From Tigriopus japonicus (Eukaryota > Arthropoda > Copepoda > Harpacticoida > Harpacticidae), in NCBI GenBank assembly GCA_010645155.1, contig CM021315.1:3447308-3511307 (forward strand): a stretch of 64,000 nucleotides of DNA, written 5' to 3'. Both the position numbers and the translations under genes were made by a program. The notes beneath the pieces are model-generated. The model was not told the origin of the DNA. It saw only the letters and a program-made list of their open reading frames with translations, and searched no databases. Each line of letters begins with the position of its first letter. Positions within the stretch are counted from its first letter, which is position 1. Below, piece by piece: positions 27,301 to 42,300 of this stretch.

Positions 27301-30300
27301 AAACGTTTTTACGCCCCAAGTAATCAAAAATTAGGCGTCATAATCCGTTTTGAAAGGAACTTTGTAAACAAAATCTTTTTTGATTACCGCTTCGAAACTT
27401 ACAAAGAACGAGTCTTTTTCTGTAGCTCTTGGTACCAAAATAACTTGACATTGAGAAGGAACAGCTGTACTCCAATTCAATTTGCAGATCTTCAAATCAT
27501 GTCGAGATTTCGAAACCCGGATTTGCCGTGCAAAATATTGAATACTGAGCCAAATCCAACATCAAAGTCGTTCAAATTCCATAATCTCTAGATATTGTTT
27601 CCTCTGAACATTTCCTTCCATAAAATCGAATCCTTTTCTAAACTTCATACAAAAAACGAGACAATCGCTTAAATGCGCCACTTTGGTCGAAACTTCGCGT
27701 CATTGCTTATGAATTTTGCAAACCCCCATCAATTACAATACAAAACCCTTTTGATTTTTTATTGTCATTTCATTCAGCAAATGATATGCCATATGAGGCT
27801 TCTTGGACACCTAATTGAAAGACTAAGTGTATGAAAAAAGTGAACTCAAACTAACAAATGATTGGAATGTGCTTGAATGTGGCTAAAAGGTATGAAGAGT
27901 ATCTCGTTTTATTGCCTCGGAAGTGACCAATAAAACTCCCAATAGGGTCACATTCAAGTGGGATCAATCCACTTCATTTTGAACTGGAACTAGATGCTTC
28001 AAGTATTTTCCTCAATTCATAGATTCACCTCAATCCAACTTAAGAGAACGATTTTTGCAATGAAAGCTTACCTTAACGAAAAAATGGAAGAAAGTAAAGC
28101 AACTTCGTTAGAATCGTGGGGAAATGATTTTCGCGTTCACAAGATGAACCCGGGGCTGCCTTTAAAAAAGACTAACAACTTAAGAGTCCGATCACGTTCT
28201 TAGTTGGATTGTTGATTCCAGCCTCAAACAAGGTGTTCTTTCTACCTGGGAGGCCTCTGTCGATATCAGAAATTCCGCTCAACGGGCAAAAACTTCACTT
28301 TGGGGTAAAGTTCTTTGTGACCAAAAGTAATGCATCTTTCTTGTACGAAAAGTACATACAGATTTGATCAATGCACAACAGTGAAGGATGTTTTAATTAG
28401 AAGGGAATGAGCCTCTTTGTTGATACTACTCGGTACTTTCCGCCAACTTTTCATGGTTTTATTGGCAATTGAGCTTTTGCGTCATATCCGATGGGGAAAG
28501 ACTTCCAAGAACAAAACTATCCAAGCTCTTAATATTGATTAAATGGCAAGGATAATAGCATAGCTCATCCGTATTTTGAGAATGATGAGCCCAAAAATTG
28601 CGACGTAAACTAAAATAGTATCTTCACAAAGTTGTGGTTATTTGCTCGAAATGTGGAATTATTAGGAACTGAGGGCGTTTTTGTAATGGTTGAAGCTCTA
28701 AACCAGTGTTGCCAGATTTTGGAGATGTTCTCCATGAGTGGAAAAAGAGCCAAACAACAGTGTTGCTAAATTTTGGGAATTTTGAAAATGAAAATGAAAA
28801 GGCTTCTGAAAATGAAAAAAAAAGAAAATCTTGCTTGATTTTTGCCGCAAGTTCGGATTTATACTACTCTTCAAAATCATGCCAGATGGAATTGCATAAA
28901 TATTTTTGGCATACCATTGATCATCTTGTAACCCTTTAATTTTAATTTCTTATCTTTCGTTCGAAAGATTCATTCTGATATTTCAAAGTTATTTTAGCCG
29001 CTTCATAATGCAAATATGGAACAATTATCCGTTGAATGTGATAAAAGCATATTTCAATATTTGTATATTTTTAACACTGAAGTGCTTTAAGTTACCTATT
29101 GGGGTGGAAGGCTTGTAGTAAAGGAAATCGTCGCTTCTTTCGTTCATGACTTGGAGGACGTGATCACCGGGAGTGATTTTGTTGGATGTGGTCACTTGCA
29201 CCAATAAGTCGATCATGGGAGTCCTGAAAAAAGAATTTGTTTATAAACTACCCAGACTTTCTTCATTGACTTGCGAAAATTTTAGGCCCTCCTCGTGACA
29301 TGTGAGCTATCAGATTACAAGAACATCGAAAATTGCCGATAACAGCCGTAAACAGAATATTTGAACAAAATGTCGAGTCGGTAAATAATCGGAACACAAA
29401 CTGTTACTTTATCATACTTTTTCTTGTGCTCTAGGGAATTATTTGGCTAATTAGTTGCTTAAGTTGAAGCGTATGATATTTGGAGGACTTTTAGGAAAAC
29501 CTTGTACTTCGAGAATGAAGTTACATTCCAAAAAGTCATATGCTGACAAAGTCTGGCAAAACTGTTGCTACTTCATTGTTTGAGGGATATAGTTCAAATA
29601 GCAAAAGATTTATGGACCATTGAACAATTCAGATCAAAATACAAAAAGACTCAGTTTATCCGACAGTTTTCAAATACTGCAAATAGGGGAGGAATAAGAA
29701 CGCCAGAATCTACCATTTATCGCCGATACTCGACAATCCAAGTCACGAAACCTTCATAGTCCGAAATCTTACCTCCTTTCCACAGACATTTTGACGATGG
29801 TCATGGAAGGTAGAACCACCCTTAAATCCATTTTGCCCTCCAAGAAATCCACAGGGTACAAGTCATCGTCCCTAGGAGGCATATACGTCCCAGCGGGGAT
29901 GCCCGACTGAAAAGGATGCAAAAATAATACCGTCACCCTCGTTTTCCAATGATTTAAGAGAATCCGGTTTTACTCCTTTGAGCGCCCCCTGACGGCAACC
30001 TTGTGTAACTTCAACGTGTGCGCAAAAGCCCTGGATTTTCTTTGGATGACGAGGCGAGCTATAACAATTAGATGTATAGTAAACACAAATCAAGTGGATT
30101 CTTCTACAAATGACATCTTATTTTTAAAGGGCAGACTGCATTTGTTAATTTTCAACTCAATTGAACATTGGAATCAAGAGCTATGCTCGCTCAAAACTCA
30201 CTACAAAATCCCGCACAGATTGAATGGAGTAGCCCCCTTTAGCCCTTTTCTGGTATTTTGTTGCTACAACAGGGTGAGCTCATTTATTTATGCTCTCTGC

Positions 30301-33300
30301 AATACAATGTTTTAAGAAGCCATACATTTTCAATGCGGCAACTGAATGAGTTGCAATTGAAATGCTTAGTCGGTACAACAGGAGGAGAGCCTTGTTTGTT
30401 GGATAACACAATTTATTTCTTCCTCTTAATTGCTATTTCAAGCTTTGTCGTCCAAAAAAATTCTTAGTTCTTCTTCAAAGGCTTACCTGGGATAAATGTG
30501 TCATACTATGTGTGAGGCCTGCTGAGGCTGCAATGCTTTCTGGAAGTTGTCGAGACACGGCCTCGGCCCGCCTCCTCTGTTGAGTTTGGCCACCGTTAAG
30601 GCTCCAAACACGGCTGAAAGAAAATCAAAATTCAATGAATAATTGGCTGAAAACTGTCTTCAAAGCTATTGCCCTTTTAGAATACGAAGATACGAAGATT
30701 GAGCGTCAGTTGGCACTTCCTTATTCCGGTATTTGGGTATGGACAAAAACTGGGTGTGAGATTTGTGAAAAGAATAGTCTTTTCAATAACCAATTTATGA
30801 CGGTGTTATGAATTCCGGGGACAAAAATGTACTCAATCTCAAGCAATTCCTGAGGGGATTAAGTTACCTTGAAGTATGATTGATATTCATGTTTCAATGA
30901 AAGACAAATTGTCATCAGGATATCAACTAAATGTAATTGCAGTGAAACTGCTACCTCTTGTTTGACTTGATTGAGTGATTAATCTATACTCGTTGTACTT
31001 TTGATTGATAAAACGAAGCGCCTGTTGCATTCTCTTTGAACTTGCTTTCAAGTGGAAGGATGCAGTTCTGCTGAATGTTTACCCTTTTGAAAGACCCCAC
31101 TTGTCAAATAAATTTATTTAAGGGCTTTTGAGACATGAGACATGCAATTGTTGAGTTATTCTTGGCCAAGAGTATTCTTTCGTCAATCATTGGATGAAAA
31201 TAAGAAATGTGGGGAATGTTTCCGACTTGCTTCCTCATGCTCGGAAAACCGCAAACGGATCTTGAAATTCTTGATCACTGAGCCCTTCGTGATCGTGAGA
31301 CTTGGAATTGGATGCCTTTCAACTTACCTTAACCGATATTTTGCTTGCTCAAGTTTGAATGACATCTCAAAACGGACTGACGACTTGTGTCCAATAATAC
31401 GCCCGTGGATCACAAATCTAATCTAACCACGATATGATATGGTTTATCACTGACAAGCAAGGGCCATGAGACGATTACAAACTTATCATTTCTGATATGT
31501 CTACTAACTGCGGGTTCAACATGAACTTTGTTCCAATTGTGTTGCCAAAGTGACATATATTTCACTTTGGAGGCTTCCACTTCCCTTGAGTCACATGCAC
31601 TCACAGGGTGTTCTTCAAAGGCCCATTCTCGCTCCCTCACGGCTACTACTAAAATTGCATTGAATTCGATGTATTCTTTGGAATGCCACCCTGTGCTAGG
31701 ATGAATATGGCCTGGAGACAAATATATCCTAACTCTTGCATAAATTTGACACCCATTTTGCTGTCCATTTGAATTTCGACGCCCAATTGTTGCTCCACCC
31801 ACTAAAGGCAAATAAACCTATGAGAAGTTCATCTTCTCAAGTCATGTTTGATAATGGCAGGATGTTCTAGTCGAAGCGTGTGTAAATGCCAATCATGTGA
31901 GCTCTCATTAAAACACCCAATGAGGTTCGAACAAAGGACTCCTTGAATGCGAATTATTTCGATTTGAGGTTTAAATTTAAGTTTCCCGCTTCTCTGTGAG
32001 AACGTCTGATTAGCGTGGAGAAGAAGTAAACAAAAGGAACCCGATCACATTTCACAGGTGCTGAAACTCTTGGCCGAATGGGTCTATTTTATGGACCATA
32101 AATAATTGAAACGAACCCTTTGTGTTCACGGATTCCCTGCCGAGAGCTTTGGAATTACTAGCGAGCTCTTTTTTGATTCAATTCATGCGAATTAATCTGG
32201 AAATGTTCCGCTGGAGGCAAGGATAACCGACAAACTTTGGATTACTCCCCATACATTTCTCAGCCTCAACACAACTTCAAGACCTAAAGTAGGATTTAAA
32301 GTAAATACATGTTCAAATGCTGTCCAAATCAATTCAAGGCATGTTCTCTCTCGATCAGCAATTTAACCATTGAGAGCTTATCAAGAGGAAGGAAGATCGT
32401 TGATAGATTGGTCAGGGTTCTTGGGAGTTCTCGTCACGTACAGCAGGTTTTCACCCTCCTAGATCTGAGTAAATCTGACAATCATCCCCTCGTGGAGGTT
32501 CCTGGACAGGTTGACTGGGAGATGTGTGATTTAAGATTCGGCGTGAATAATCGCATTTCCATTTAGATTTCGGATCTAGTTAACGGAGGAGGCTGAGGAG
32601 CTTGAGTCATCATCACAAACATGATTTCTCATAGAATCATGGTGATGGCGTCGTTGCAACAAAAAACCAAGGCAAAAGTGCTCTGTCACCAGTTTTTCAC
32701 CTTCCTCTCGTCTTCACAAAGACTTGGAGAAAACGAGACATGTTTCCTCTGGGAAAATTGTAAAACCCGAAATTTGTCTTGAGTGAAGTTTGGAAAACAA
32801 GCTGTTGTTAATTCTGCAACTCGGCAATTTAAAAGAAGACAGTGGATGCAAAGCGTGGTAATGAGGAAGGACTTTGCTTTGTGTCCTAGATGTGGGAAGA
32901 AAAGCCTAATCAATTTGGATTGGTACCAGAACAATTCACACATTAATGCCAACCAACATCTTCATGGTCAGAGAAGATTTGTCTCAAGTCATGCCTATGA
33001 TATTTATATTTCTGATTACCATTCAAACGGGTCTAGTTCCCTGCGAATAGATTCAAACAGTTTTGAGGCATGTCCAACAATGCCCTTAATTAGCAGATGA
33101 ATCTTGAAACCTCCATTAGGGTCTCTGACTGGTTTAAAAAATCCATGCTAATGAGCATGGATTCACCTTCCGAATCTAGATTTCGGATTCACTCTATAAA
33201 TTTGGAATCCTCCACAGTCAAGGGCCTTTTTTGGAGGCCCACTGCGCATCTCCACTCTCTTTGCCAAAAATGTTATCTCACTGGCGATCACCCACTCACA

Positions 33301-36300
33301 AAGAAACAAAACCAGTCATAATTGGGACTGGTTTCCGCTTCATTGAATTTGGGTTCACACTTAGAACACTTCAACACATGAAATGTGGTTGAAATTTAAG
33401 AACCAAGAAAATATGTGGCAAAAAATATTTTAATCTTCAGCCAAGGGCAAGTCTGACCAAAAACCAATTATGGCTTAGGCTAATCCCTTTCCATAGGACA
33501 ACCTTATCAGCAAACTTAAATCCTTGTTGTCGAAGGATTTATGAACGTCTGTTGTTTCGTTTAATCGGGTGACTTGCAAAGCTTAAACACGATATTGTTG
33601 GCTCTATTTCTCAATACAAAATGACATTTAAAAAGAACCTGGTTAATTTGATAGCATCTGTGTCTGAGGAGAACTGAAACAAAACAACTTGGTCACACTC
33701 AGATCCTTGCTGTTAGATCAAGCGTTACTATTTCTGCAAAGAGGCCTTGTTGATTATCCTCTAAAATGATACTTAATCAAAGCATGAGAAAGAGAATGTT
33801 CGTTTCTTGTTTGCGGCATTTTGAAACCACTTTCTTATTTTAGAGCAAATTTCACTCCAAGCCTTGAGCACATTTGATCACTTTTTTCCTAAATAGATGT
33901 GCAGATTTGAGAAAAGGCAACAAGGGTAAAATCGCCAGTGTCTTCACTCCAAAAGAGGGCTTCTCTCTCTCTTTCTTTCACACACTTGAACAGAGTTCTT
34001 TCTAGTTCTTTCAGTCGCCCATCTTTGAAGCCAGCTATGTTGGATGAGTAACGGCAATTTTTCCGCCCGTCTCAACTTATCAATGGCAAAGTCATGAACA
34101 ATCTTCGGAGCTTGCTTGATTCGACCGTCAGTTTAAAATTGACGGTGCAATAACCGATGATCAATGCCTTGAACAAACACATGTCGTTCATCACTTTTCA
34201 TCTTGTTCAGGGTTGGTGAAGGCTGGCTTGACAATCGCACTTCTTGAACAAATTAGTTTCTTGACCTTTTCATGAGCACGTTTAAAAAGATCAGCTGCTT
34301 GGTTGCTTTCAAGCAATTGACCTTGTTTTGAAGTCAATGTTGTGCATTATTCAGGGTGGCGAAAATACGCCTCTCAATGTGGATGACGCAGATGCCGAAA
34401 ATTAGGCAAATTCGCTTCAAATCCCGTTGGAACCAACGGGTCCGCGCTTTTTATCATCTCCTGCATTGTTCTACATGAATTCACTTTCACACCATGTGAT
34501 CACGGGTGGGAAAATAATGGACTCTGATCAAAATTTAGTGGCGGCTGTCGTCATTCCAAAGGCAAAAGTGGACACCCAGACACTCTAAACTATGGCGATT
34601 GAAACGGTTGGAGGTGCTTTTTAAGATGTGGAAGAGCCTTATTGATTCGTGCCTTTGGATTTAATATTGTCAGTTGTCACTCAAAGATATGGCAACGTTT
34701 CAACGCAGAAGCCTCCAGGAGGTTTGAAGATTGCATTGCTCTTAGGTTGGCCAACGGCCACAAAGGATATCGGTTCGGTTCGTTATTCAGTTATAATTGA
34801 GTTGCGTGGGGAACAAAAGTTGGGATGCAAATGTCCTTTCCGTGACGAAGGAACCGCGATTAAGATGTCCGGATAATTGCGGCAGTTTCCTTGTTCAGTC
34901 AGACCCATTGTTACAAGGTGGTTGGATTTGACTGGCATTTGTTTTACAACTGAACACTTCGGAAGATATCGTTCTTTATGCACAATGACATCGTCGAGTT
35001 TACAACCTCTAAAAAAACGGTGGACATTGTTCAACATGGATGTCGAATGGTAAAGGTTCAAGAAAAGCAAGATCATTTACGAAGAATTAAAGCACCTTCA
35101 ATGCAATTCAGGGCTAAGAACTTCCAGCATCTTTCCGGAAAGTGAACGCAATGTAATTTGTGGTGAGGTTGTTTCATTACTAATGAATAGGGCGTGAATT
35201 TCAGAATAATTAAGGAATTCATGCACTGTGTCTTCAGTGATCTTCACGTCGAAAACTTAAGACAACGTGAGAAGACAAGACTTGAAAGATGCATAGGCTT
35301 AAAAACAAGCATTTCACAAGGAAGTACTGCATAATGCCTCTGAATTGTGGTCTAACATAAATTGCCTCTGCAGGAATGCGGTGTGGGAAGCAAATTGGCA
35401 AAAAAAATCACCAATTCTTGATTCTTGCCAGAAAGAGAATGATGTGGCCCTGATAGATTTATTTGCAATCGTCTGGTTAGAAATCAAAAATCAAGGAAAA
35501 GTGAGTTGCACTTCATTGCTTCCCTTGAGAATCAGAGGAGTGACTTTGTTCTCAGAACAAGAAAGACAATTTCCATTCTGTCATGCCAAGGCAAACTAAA
35601 TTCCCATTAACTCTGACATATTCACTGCCACAGATGGAGATATATACATGTAAGTGTGCAAATTTTCCTTCATATTCTGACTCGACGAGCGCTAGTGCAA
35701 TCATAATGAGGCCAAAATGGCGCCATTACCCAGCGAATTTATTTAGCAATGCATGTGGATGAGCTCAGAGGCCCTTCAGTTTCTCAATCCAAAGTGAATG
35801 GGGAAGGTTTTTGAAGTCTTGGAAAGGAAAGGACAGTCAAATGGCAATCTCTGTCAAACTGACGCGTTCGTTTTCACTCGAAGCGAAAAACAATTCACTT
35901 TGAACATCTTGTGGTTTCCCAGCCAGGAGTTGAAATCGCAGACGAAGAAGAAAATTATCAGAAGGGAAACTGTCTTTTTCACGCCATTCGTGGCGATGCG
36001 ATGTAATGATTGAAGGGCAACATTTCTGGGAAAAGCGGCCAAACTATAAATCTACGAAAAATGAAAAATGAAATTTCAGCAAAATTGTGCATACACAAAC
36101 ATCAAGAAGGCTCTTTAAAGCTCAGAAACCTGTAATTGGATTGACTTTTGCGATGCAATATTTTTTGATATTTAGTGATTTAGTGATATTTTTTCTAAAT
36201 GCCCATGCAATTCTATGGTCAATATGAGTATACCAGAACGAAAATGTGAAATCCGGAAGATCGCCAATTTTGATAAGAGATCCAAAATTTCGCCCATCCA

Positions 36301-39300
36301 AAGTGCTCTTATTGTCATAGCAAAAAGTGCAATTCAGTTCCTCTTCAGTCAGATGTGTTCAACTCATTTAAATGGCTAAAGCTTCACAAAACATCCCCTT
36401 GAAGGTATCAGTTTTGTAGTTGAACAACGAGAAGCATTTGTACTTGCGTCTTACAATGCCATATCCTTGTGTAAAAGGTGAATTGAGAATACCATAAAAT
36501 GCACATTTCGCGTTAAGCTATTCATCCCCAGAAACTTCCTCATTCTCTGTCTTGAAAAGTCCCATTTGTGGTTGGAACGTTGGCAATTTTCTTTGTTTGC
36601 CGTACTATGTTTGTATGTGCGTAAATGCATTCTCCAATTCTAAATGGTTCAAGTCTTCATGTAAATAAATCTCTCTATCTCCGTAACAAATGTTAAACGT
36701 GGATTAGACCAGACCTTCAATTGAACTTGACATTGATTAGGTCGGAAACGTCAATATTCGGGATGAACTTCCGGACGTTTCTTTGAATTTGGCGCTAAAA
36801 TCTCTATTATTTTTTGGCAACAAAGACAACTCGTCAAGCTAATAACAACCGCGACAAAAGACAAGGGGAAATGTGGGACAATTCACACACGAATTTCAAT
36901 GGAGCCGCTCTTCTTCTTCTTCAAGTCAAGGAAATCCGACTTTTTCTATTACCACGAAGGTCTTTACGAAATCTCAAGGCAAAACTACAAAATTGATATG
37001 TGATGCCAAAATCAAATATTTGACCAAAACATGTCATTTTTTGAGAAGCCTTAAGGACAACATTATATTTTTTAAATGACGTTTTCTGGTTGACAAGAGT
37101 AAGAGAAATTTCAAAGGAGCTACCAGAAGGATCATATGATATTACAATTAAATTTTGGGCCCTCTGTATTTGATCACCTCAATTGAGATGACAATTGGTC
37201 GGATTTGAAAGCAGCTGCTTGAAATAACAAAACGTAGCTCCTAATGACAATAACCTAATATTCTTGAAAGGGTCATCCTTCTCACTAATGATTTTTACAA
37301 GTCTTCGAACGTAAGAATACTTGATAAAAATACGTTTTTGCAATAGATATCCATTTTTCTTCATTTAGTACATTACGTCTTTTGTTACTAGAATAACTCT
37401 TGGAAAAAGAAAGAGTGTTGCTACTAATCGACAATATTTGAGTATGTAAACGTTTTTATGGGCCTTCCTGTATCTCAGGTTTTAAGAACACCGTTTGCAT
37501 TACCACATCATCATCCTTTCAAAGTTTCCATAAATACATCTTTCATTTTGTTATCGGTCCTGAAAAGATGAAGCTTTCGTCAAACCATTCCGTCACCGAA
37601 AATAACAAAACTTTCAAACCCTTGATCAAAGGGATGTTTTCAAAGTGAACCCCGGACAAAGGCAGTTATTTCGAATGCATGAATGAACTGACGTTGACCT
37701 AATCTGTTTCGAAACTCTTGAGGGCTTTTGGTCTGTCGTTCGGACACATAATGTAGGTTAGCTCCCAAAGATCCCTTCTTGTCCGCCAAGTTTCGCCCGT
37801 TGTCAGCTTTTTTTTCCTACTGGACAGCTGTTGTTGCCTTTGAGAAGTGAAACTTGGCAGGAATGAGTAGTGGATGTAATTTGAATTATCACTAGTCTTG
37901 TTTATTTGCTTACCTCTCTCGACTTTCCGGCCTTTCGAACACACTCTTGAACCTCATTCAAACTATGAACAGGAGACACAAAAGTTACATCACTGAACTA
38001 CTGACAACAAAGCTCACGAAGTCGAGCTTCCGAGAAGCCTTTTAAAAGGTGTCGCACTTGATTTCAATATTCAGCTCTGCACGACGGAATCAGAATATTT
38101 TGTCAACACTACAACTCCTCCTCCGACGAACACTTGTCGCCAAACTGAGCTTAAAACCATCTTTTTGCTCTCGGGACTTTTTGAAAATGGATTGAACACC
38201 GGCCAGTTAACTCGAACTCACAGGTATGTGTAAGTGTACGCAACTCGCCCTCGTTTGGAAAAAATACAGGGTGGGGTGAAGGGCTCTTTCGGAGGGAAAG
38301 ATGAAGCCCAGGTGAGACAGGTAAGTATGGTAAAACCGTGTGCCCAAGTCTAGCTCACTCCCATCCCATCCTTGTGTTGCGGTGGCTTCGGATCAACAGT
38401 TTGAAAAAGCCTCCTTCCTGCTTTTATTTATTACAACCAGAGACTGTTGAAGGTTCAAACAAGTGGTGGACTGATAGGGCTCTTAACAGAAACTTAGAGT
38501 AACTGATTCCAAAAATCTTTTCTACTTAAAAACCTTTTGCTATTTGGGTTCATAGAGTCTAATTTCTAAATTTTAAAATGAGTATAATTTCAAGTTTTTT
38601 TGGCCAAGATTTTTTAATTGTTCTCCCAAGCTCCAGTTTGAATCGTGCAAGTCTCCTTTCATGAAGCCATAACCAAAATCAAAACCAAAATTCCCGCCAA
38701 AGGCAAATTTAGTTCTTCACTTTTTCAGACTTTCAGTGCGATTTGATTGGTCTTTTCATTAATACCTTTGCTCATTTACAGAAAAAGAAGCAAAAGACAA
38801 AAAATATTTTCTGTAATAAAAGTACTGCTTTGTTATTATGAAAGCATAAGAGGTTTATAAGAGGGACAAGTTTTGGCATAGTCATTAAAGACTGGTTTAT
38901 AAAGTTGGTGGCAAGTGTTAAAAAAAATATCTGCTTCTGAAATCTAAACATCCAATTTGCAAGTGTTTTATCATACGCTCTAACAGCCTTTGTGATAGAT
39001 TTGGGACATTAACATTTTGGGTGTTAGGGTGCAAATAGATTCTTAAGCTTTCCATCATACCCCTTACTTTACTTACTATGAAACTTCTGAATTAATAGTT
39101 TAACTTAAAATTGGAATGCAAGCTGAAAGATAATAAGAACGTAACCCAAACTGCAGTCCAAAGCTGTCACTTGGATCTAAGGAAGTTAATTGCCAATTGC
39201 GAAAAAAGAAAAAAAAAAACGTTTTTTTTTTTTGAAATTGTGAAAAAGGGAAAAACCGTTTAGGAGCAAATGTGTTTTGTTCCTTAAGAATCTCAACCCA

Positions 39301-42300
39301 ATCAATGCAGCTATGCAACATGTGGAGCTAGAAAAAGAAAACTGACATTTTTTGTCACTTGGATGACTTCCACATAATTCAATAACCCTTAGCCCTCTTT
39401 TGTTCTCAAAATAAACAACTTGCTTTTCATAGTAAGCATCCTTTTCGAAGCTACACTGAGCTTAAATTCAGGAGAATAGGAGACAATAGGCGAAATTCAG
39501 GCTTGATTTTATAACCCTTCCTTTTGACTTTTTTTGTTTGCAAACACAGTGAAACGATTCTTTAACTCAATTACAATAAAAATATGAAGAGAAATAATCT
39601 TAAGATCTGAGCCGCAATTTTGACATCAAGTTCAAGACAAATGAAGCTCTAAATCAGGAGACCTTCCTCTTAGTTTTCTCTCATCTGCTGACGGGTTCTT
39701 AGGCTTTGCTTGTTTTTCTCCATTCACGAAATCTCTTAAACCTTTTCATTCTTCGGCAGACTCTGGTTTTTTTCTAAACTACAGTTGAGTCCGTAGGCCA
39801 AAGATTTTTACCAGATCTCCCGCTGCAATCCATCCATCCATCCGTTCGTCCGTCCATCCACCTCATGAGGGTGGGCAGCATTCATAGTACACCACTTCCA
39901 TTGCAGTCGCTGAACAAACTCCAGGTTCTTCACCTACATGAACTGATCCTCTTCGATGAAACTCTGGGATTAATCTCATGATGAGACTGGCTTGAGATCA
40001 TTCTACTTCCATTTCATTTCTTCATTTCGTCTCAAAATGAACGTGCATGGATGTCAACGTGCGAATGAAGGGTCTAAATCACGTTATGCGAGCGATGTCG
40101 TGAACTGAATTTTGATTCAGAGGTTTTTTTCGCTTCGATAGACTTTAAATTTTGATCGGAATAGACGTTGTTTAGAGGAAACAGAATAGCCATTTCCTGT
40201 TCGAGATGCATCTAGATATTCGCTCACATGGATAATGTGATAAAAGAAGTGAGTCATTGTAGAGCTGTCTACAAAAGATTAATTCCTGGTGTCGAAGTTC
40301 AAGTTGGACTTAGTATATTTTTTTTAGATAAGTCAAGGGTTTCACAAGAGAATGAATGGAGACTAACAGCAGATCATTAAGGCTGATAAGACGTGCAATT
40401 GAGAAAAACAACAAGGTTGTAATTTACGAAAATGTGTGATATGCATCTTTTTGGTTGTCTTTTCAACGCCGTTAAATGCTTCACTTCTCTTGAACTAAAA
40501 AGGGTCGTTTTGATAGGTTGCGTCTGAAATATCTGAAAAAGTTCCGTGAAATGAAACTTTGAACTTGCATCAGCAATGATGGGATTTTTTGTTGTAGGGC
40601 CAATCGAACCATTTAAAGTAATATGTACCTTAATAAGCATGCTCGAGATGTGGCTGCACAATGGATTTATATAATAATGTGTTTTGGTTTCTGGCCATAA
40701 ATGTTAAATCTATCCAAGGATTTCTAAAATTTACTAGAGTCGTTTGATTACAGGAAAAACGAGGCTTTTCCTTTATTTTCTGTGATGTGAATCTACTCAA
40801 TATTTTGGTGTGCCGTGCGCAGTCCATCAAATTCTAGATGTCCTTGGTATATCCACACACGTGTTTGGAACGCTTTTGTGACCCTAATCTGGATGTGGTT
40901 CTCATATTTGTCCCTCTCTTTGATTTGTATCCATGGATCTTTAATTGAAGAGGTGTGTTGGTCTTTATTGTAAATCGTCTCCCATATTATTTGGGCCATT
41001 TCCCCTAAACACAATTTTGGTGTCATCAGCGTAACGTACAGATGTAATAGAACAGGGGTAGGCAACCAGTGGGCCGAGGCCCACATGTGGGCCCATGGGT
41101 GGTCGTTGGTGGGCCCAGGATCTATGGGCAAAGTCCAAAATAGTGGGCCCGCCAGGCATATGTTGTACTGTGCTCGTGGGCCCAAAGCTCTTTAATCGTT
41201 AGTTTGTGGGCCCCTGACCTTACCAAGGTCTTTTTGGTGGGCCCGTAACAACACCCAAGCAATTATGTCGGCCTTGACCCAAAAGTGGTTGCCGACCCCT
41301 GAAATAGAACGTCTTGAAGATTTGAGAAAAGTATGATAAAGAGAATTGGGCCCAAAAATGACCCTCATAAGTGGGACTGCTTATGCCGTTTGAAAACCTT
41401 TGAGAAGTCACTATGATCCGGTGTTTGATACATGAGATAGGTAAAAATTTGACTTGCATTTTTGAACACTTGGCAAAAAAATGGGTAATAACGACGTTTT
41501 GAACCGGAGAACTAGATAATTTAAATTCCTGTTTTGCCGCGAGTGCATCATGATTTGTGACCATGAAGTCTCCAAATCCATCACCTTCAACTTTGGATTT
41601 GAAGGCCGTGGGTTTATTGGGGGTAATGCATAGAACCTAAAGGACTCTTTGGAAAGTCGTCTGGTTTACGATGACATCCTCTTCATGATTAAATGGACCT
41701 CCTTTTGGCTTTGATTTTTACCGGGTGACTCATAAGAAACGGAACAAGAAACCATCGCCGTAACTCAGAAATGGTTGATCTCATAAAAAACGAATAAAGC
41801 TCAAAAAGATGCGGCAATAACAGATCTTAAGATATACGGGGTTTTACTCCCCTTAGGTCGCCTTATTTTTAATTTTAGCCAAATTTCCGAGAGAAGAAAT
41901 AAGTCGGAACACTATCAGAAATGAGCCTTCAAGGGAAAAATTGTCGTCGCTAAAATATTGAACTTGTTTGAAATTGCTTTTTCGCACTCTTTAAGTGTTT
42001 TGCAAATTATATCCAATGTAGGCGAGGTTCATATATGGTTTCAATGACATGTCAAAGGCGATATTACTACGTGTTCCGTTTCTTTAGAAACACTCGGTAA
42101 TTTTGGAATGGCTAAAGAATAGAAAACTTCTCTAACTCTAAATATCGCTTATTGGTCTGCAACGTCAATAGATCGTTTTATCTCAGCAACTTTGACCTAC
42201 GTATGTGACTGGACTGTGTCAACAATTTTGGACAGGAATGGTTTCTATTTGGTGGTAATCACAGACCTATTTATTGGTGTAATTTTCTTACGATTTATGG

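Noticed and set aside
31410..31811. A 133-codon minus-strand open frame with a good acceptor (TTTATTTGCCTTTAG) and an internal GTGAGT donor
   Set aside because: The phases (1 in, 0 out) do not fit between exons 1 and 2, the translation matches no family I know, and one chance frame of this length is expected in the window.
39830..39872. A CCATCCATCCGT repeat run
   Set aside because: A simple short microsatellite with no further structure.
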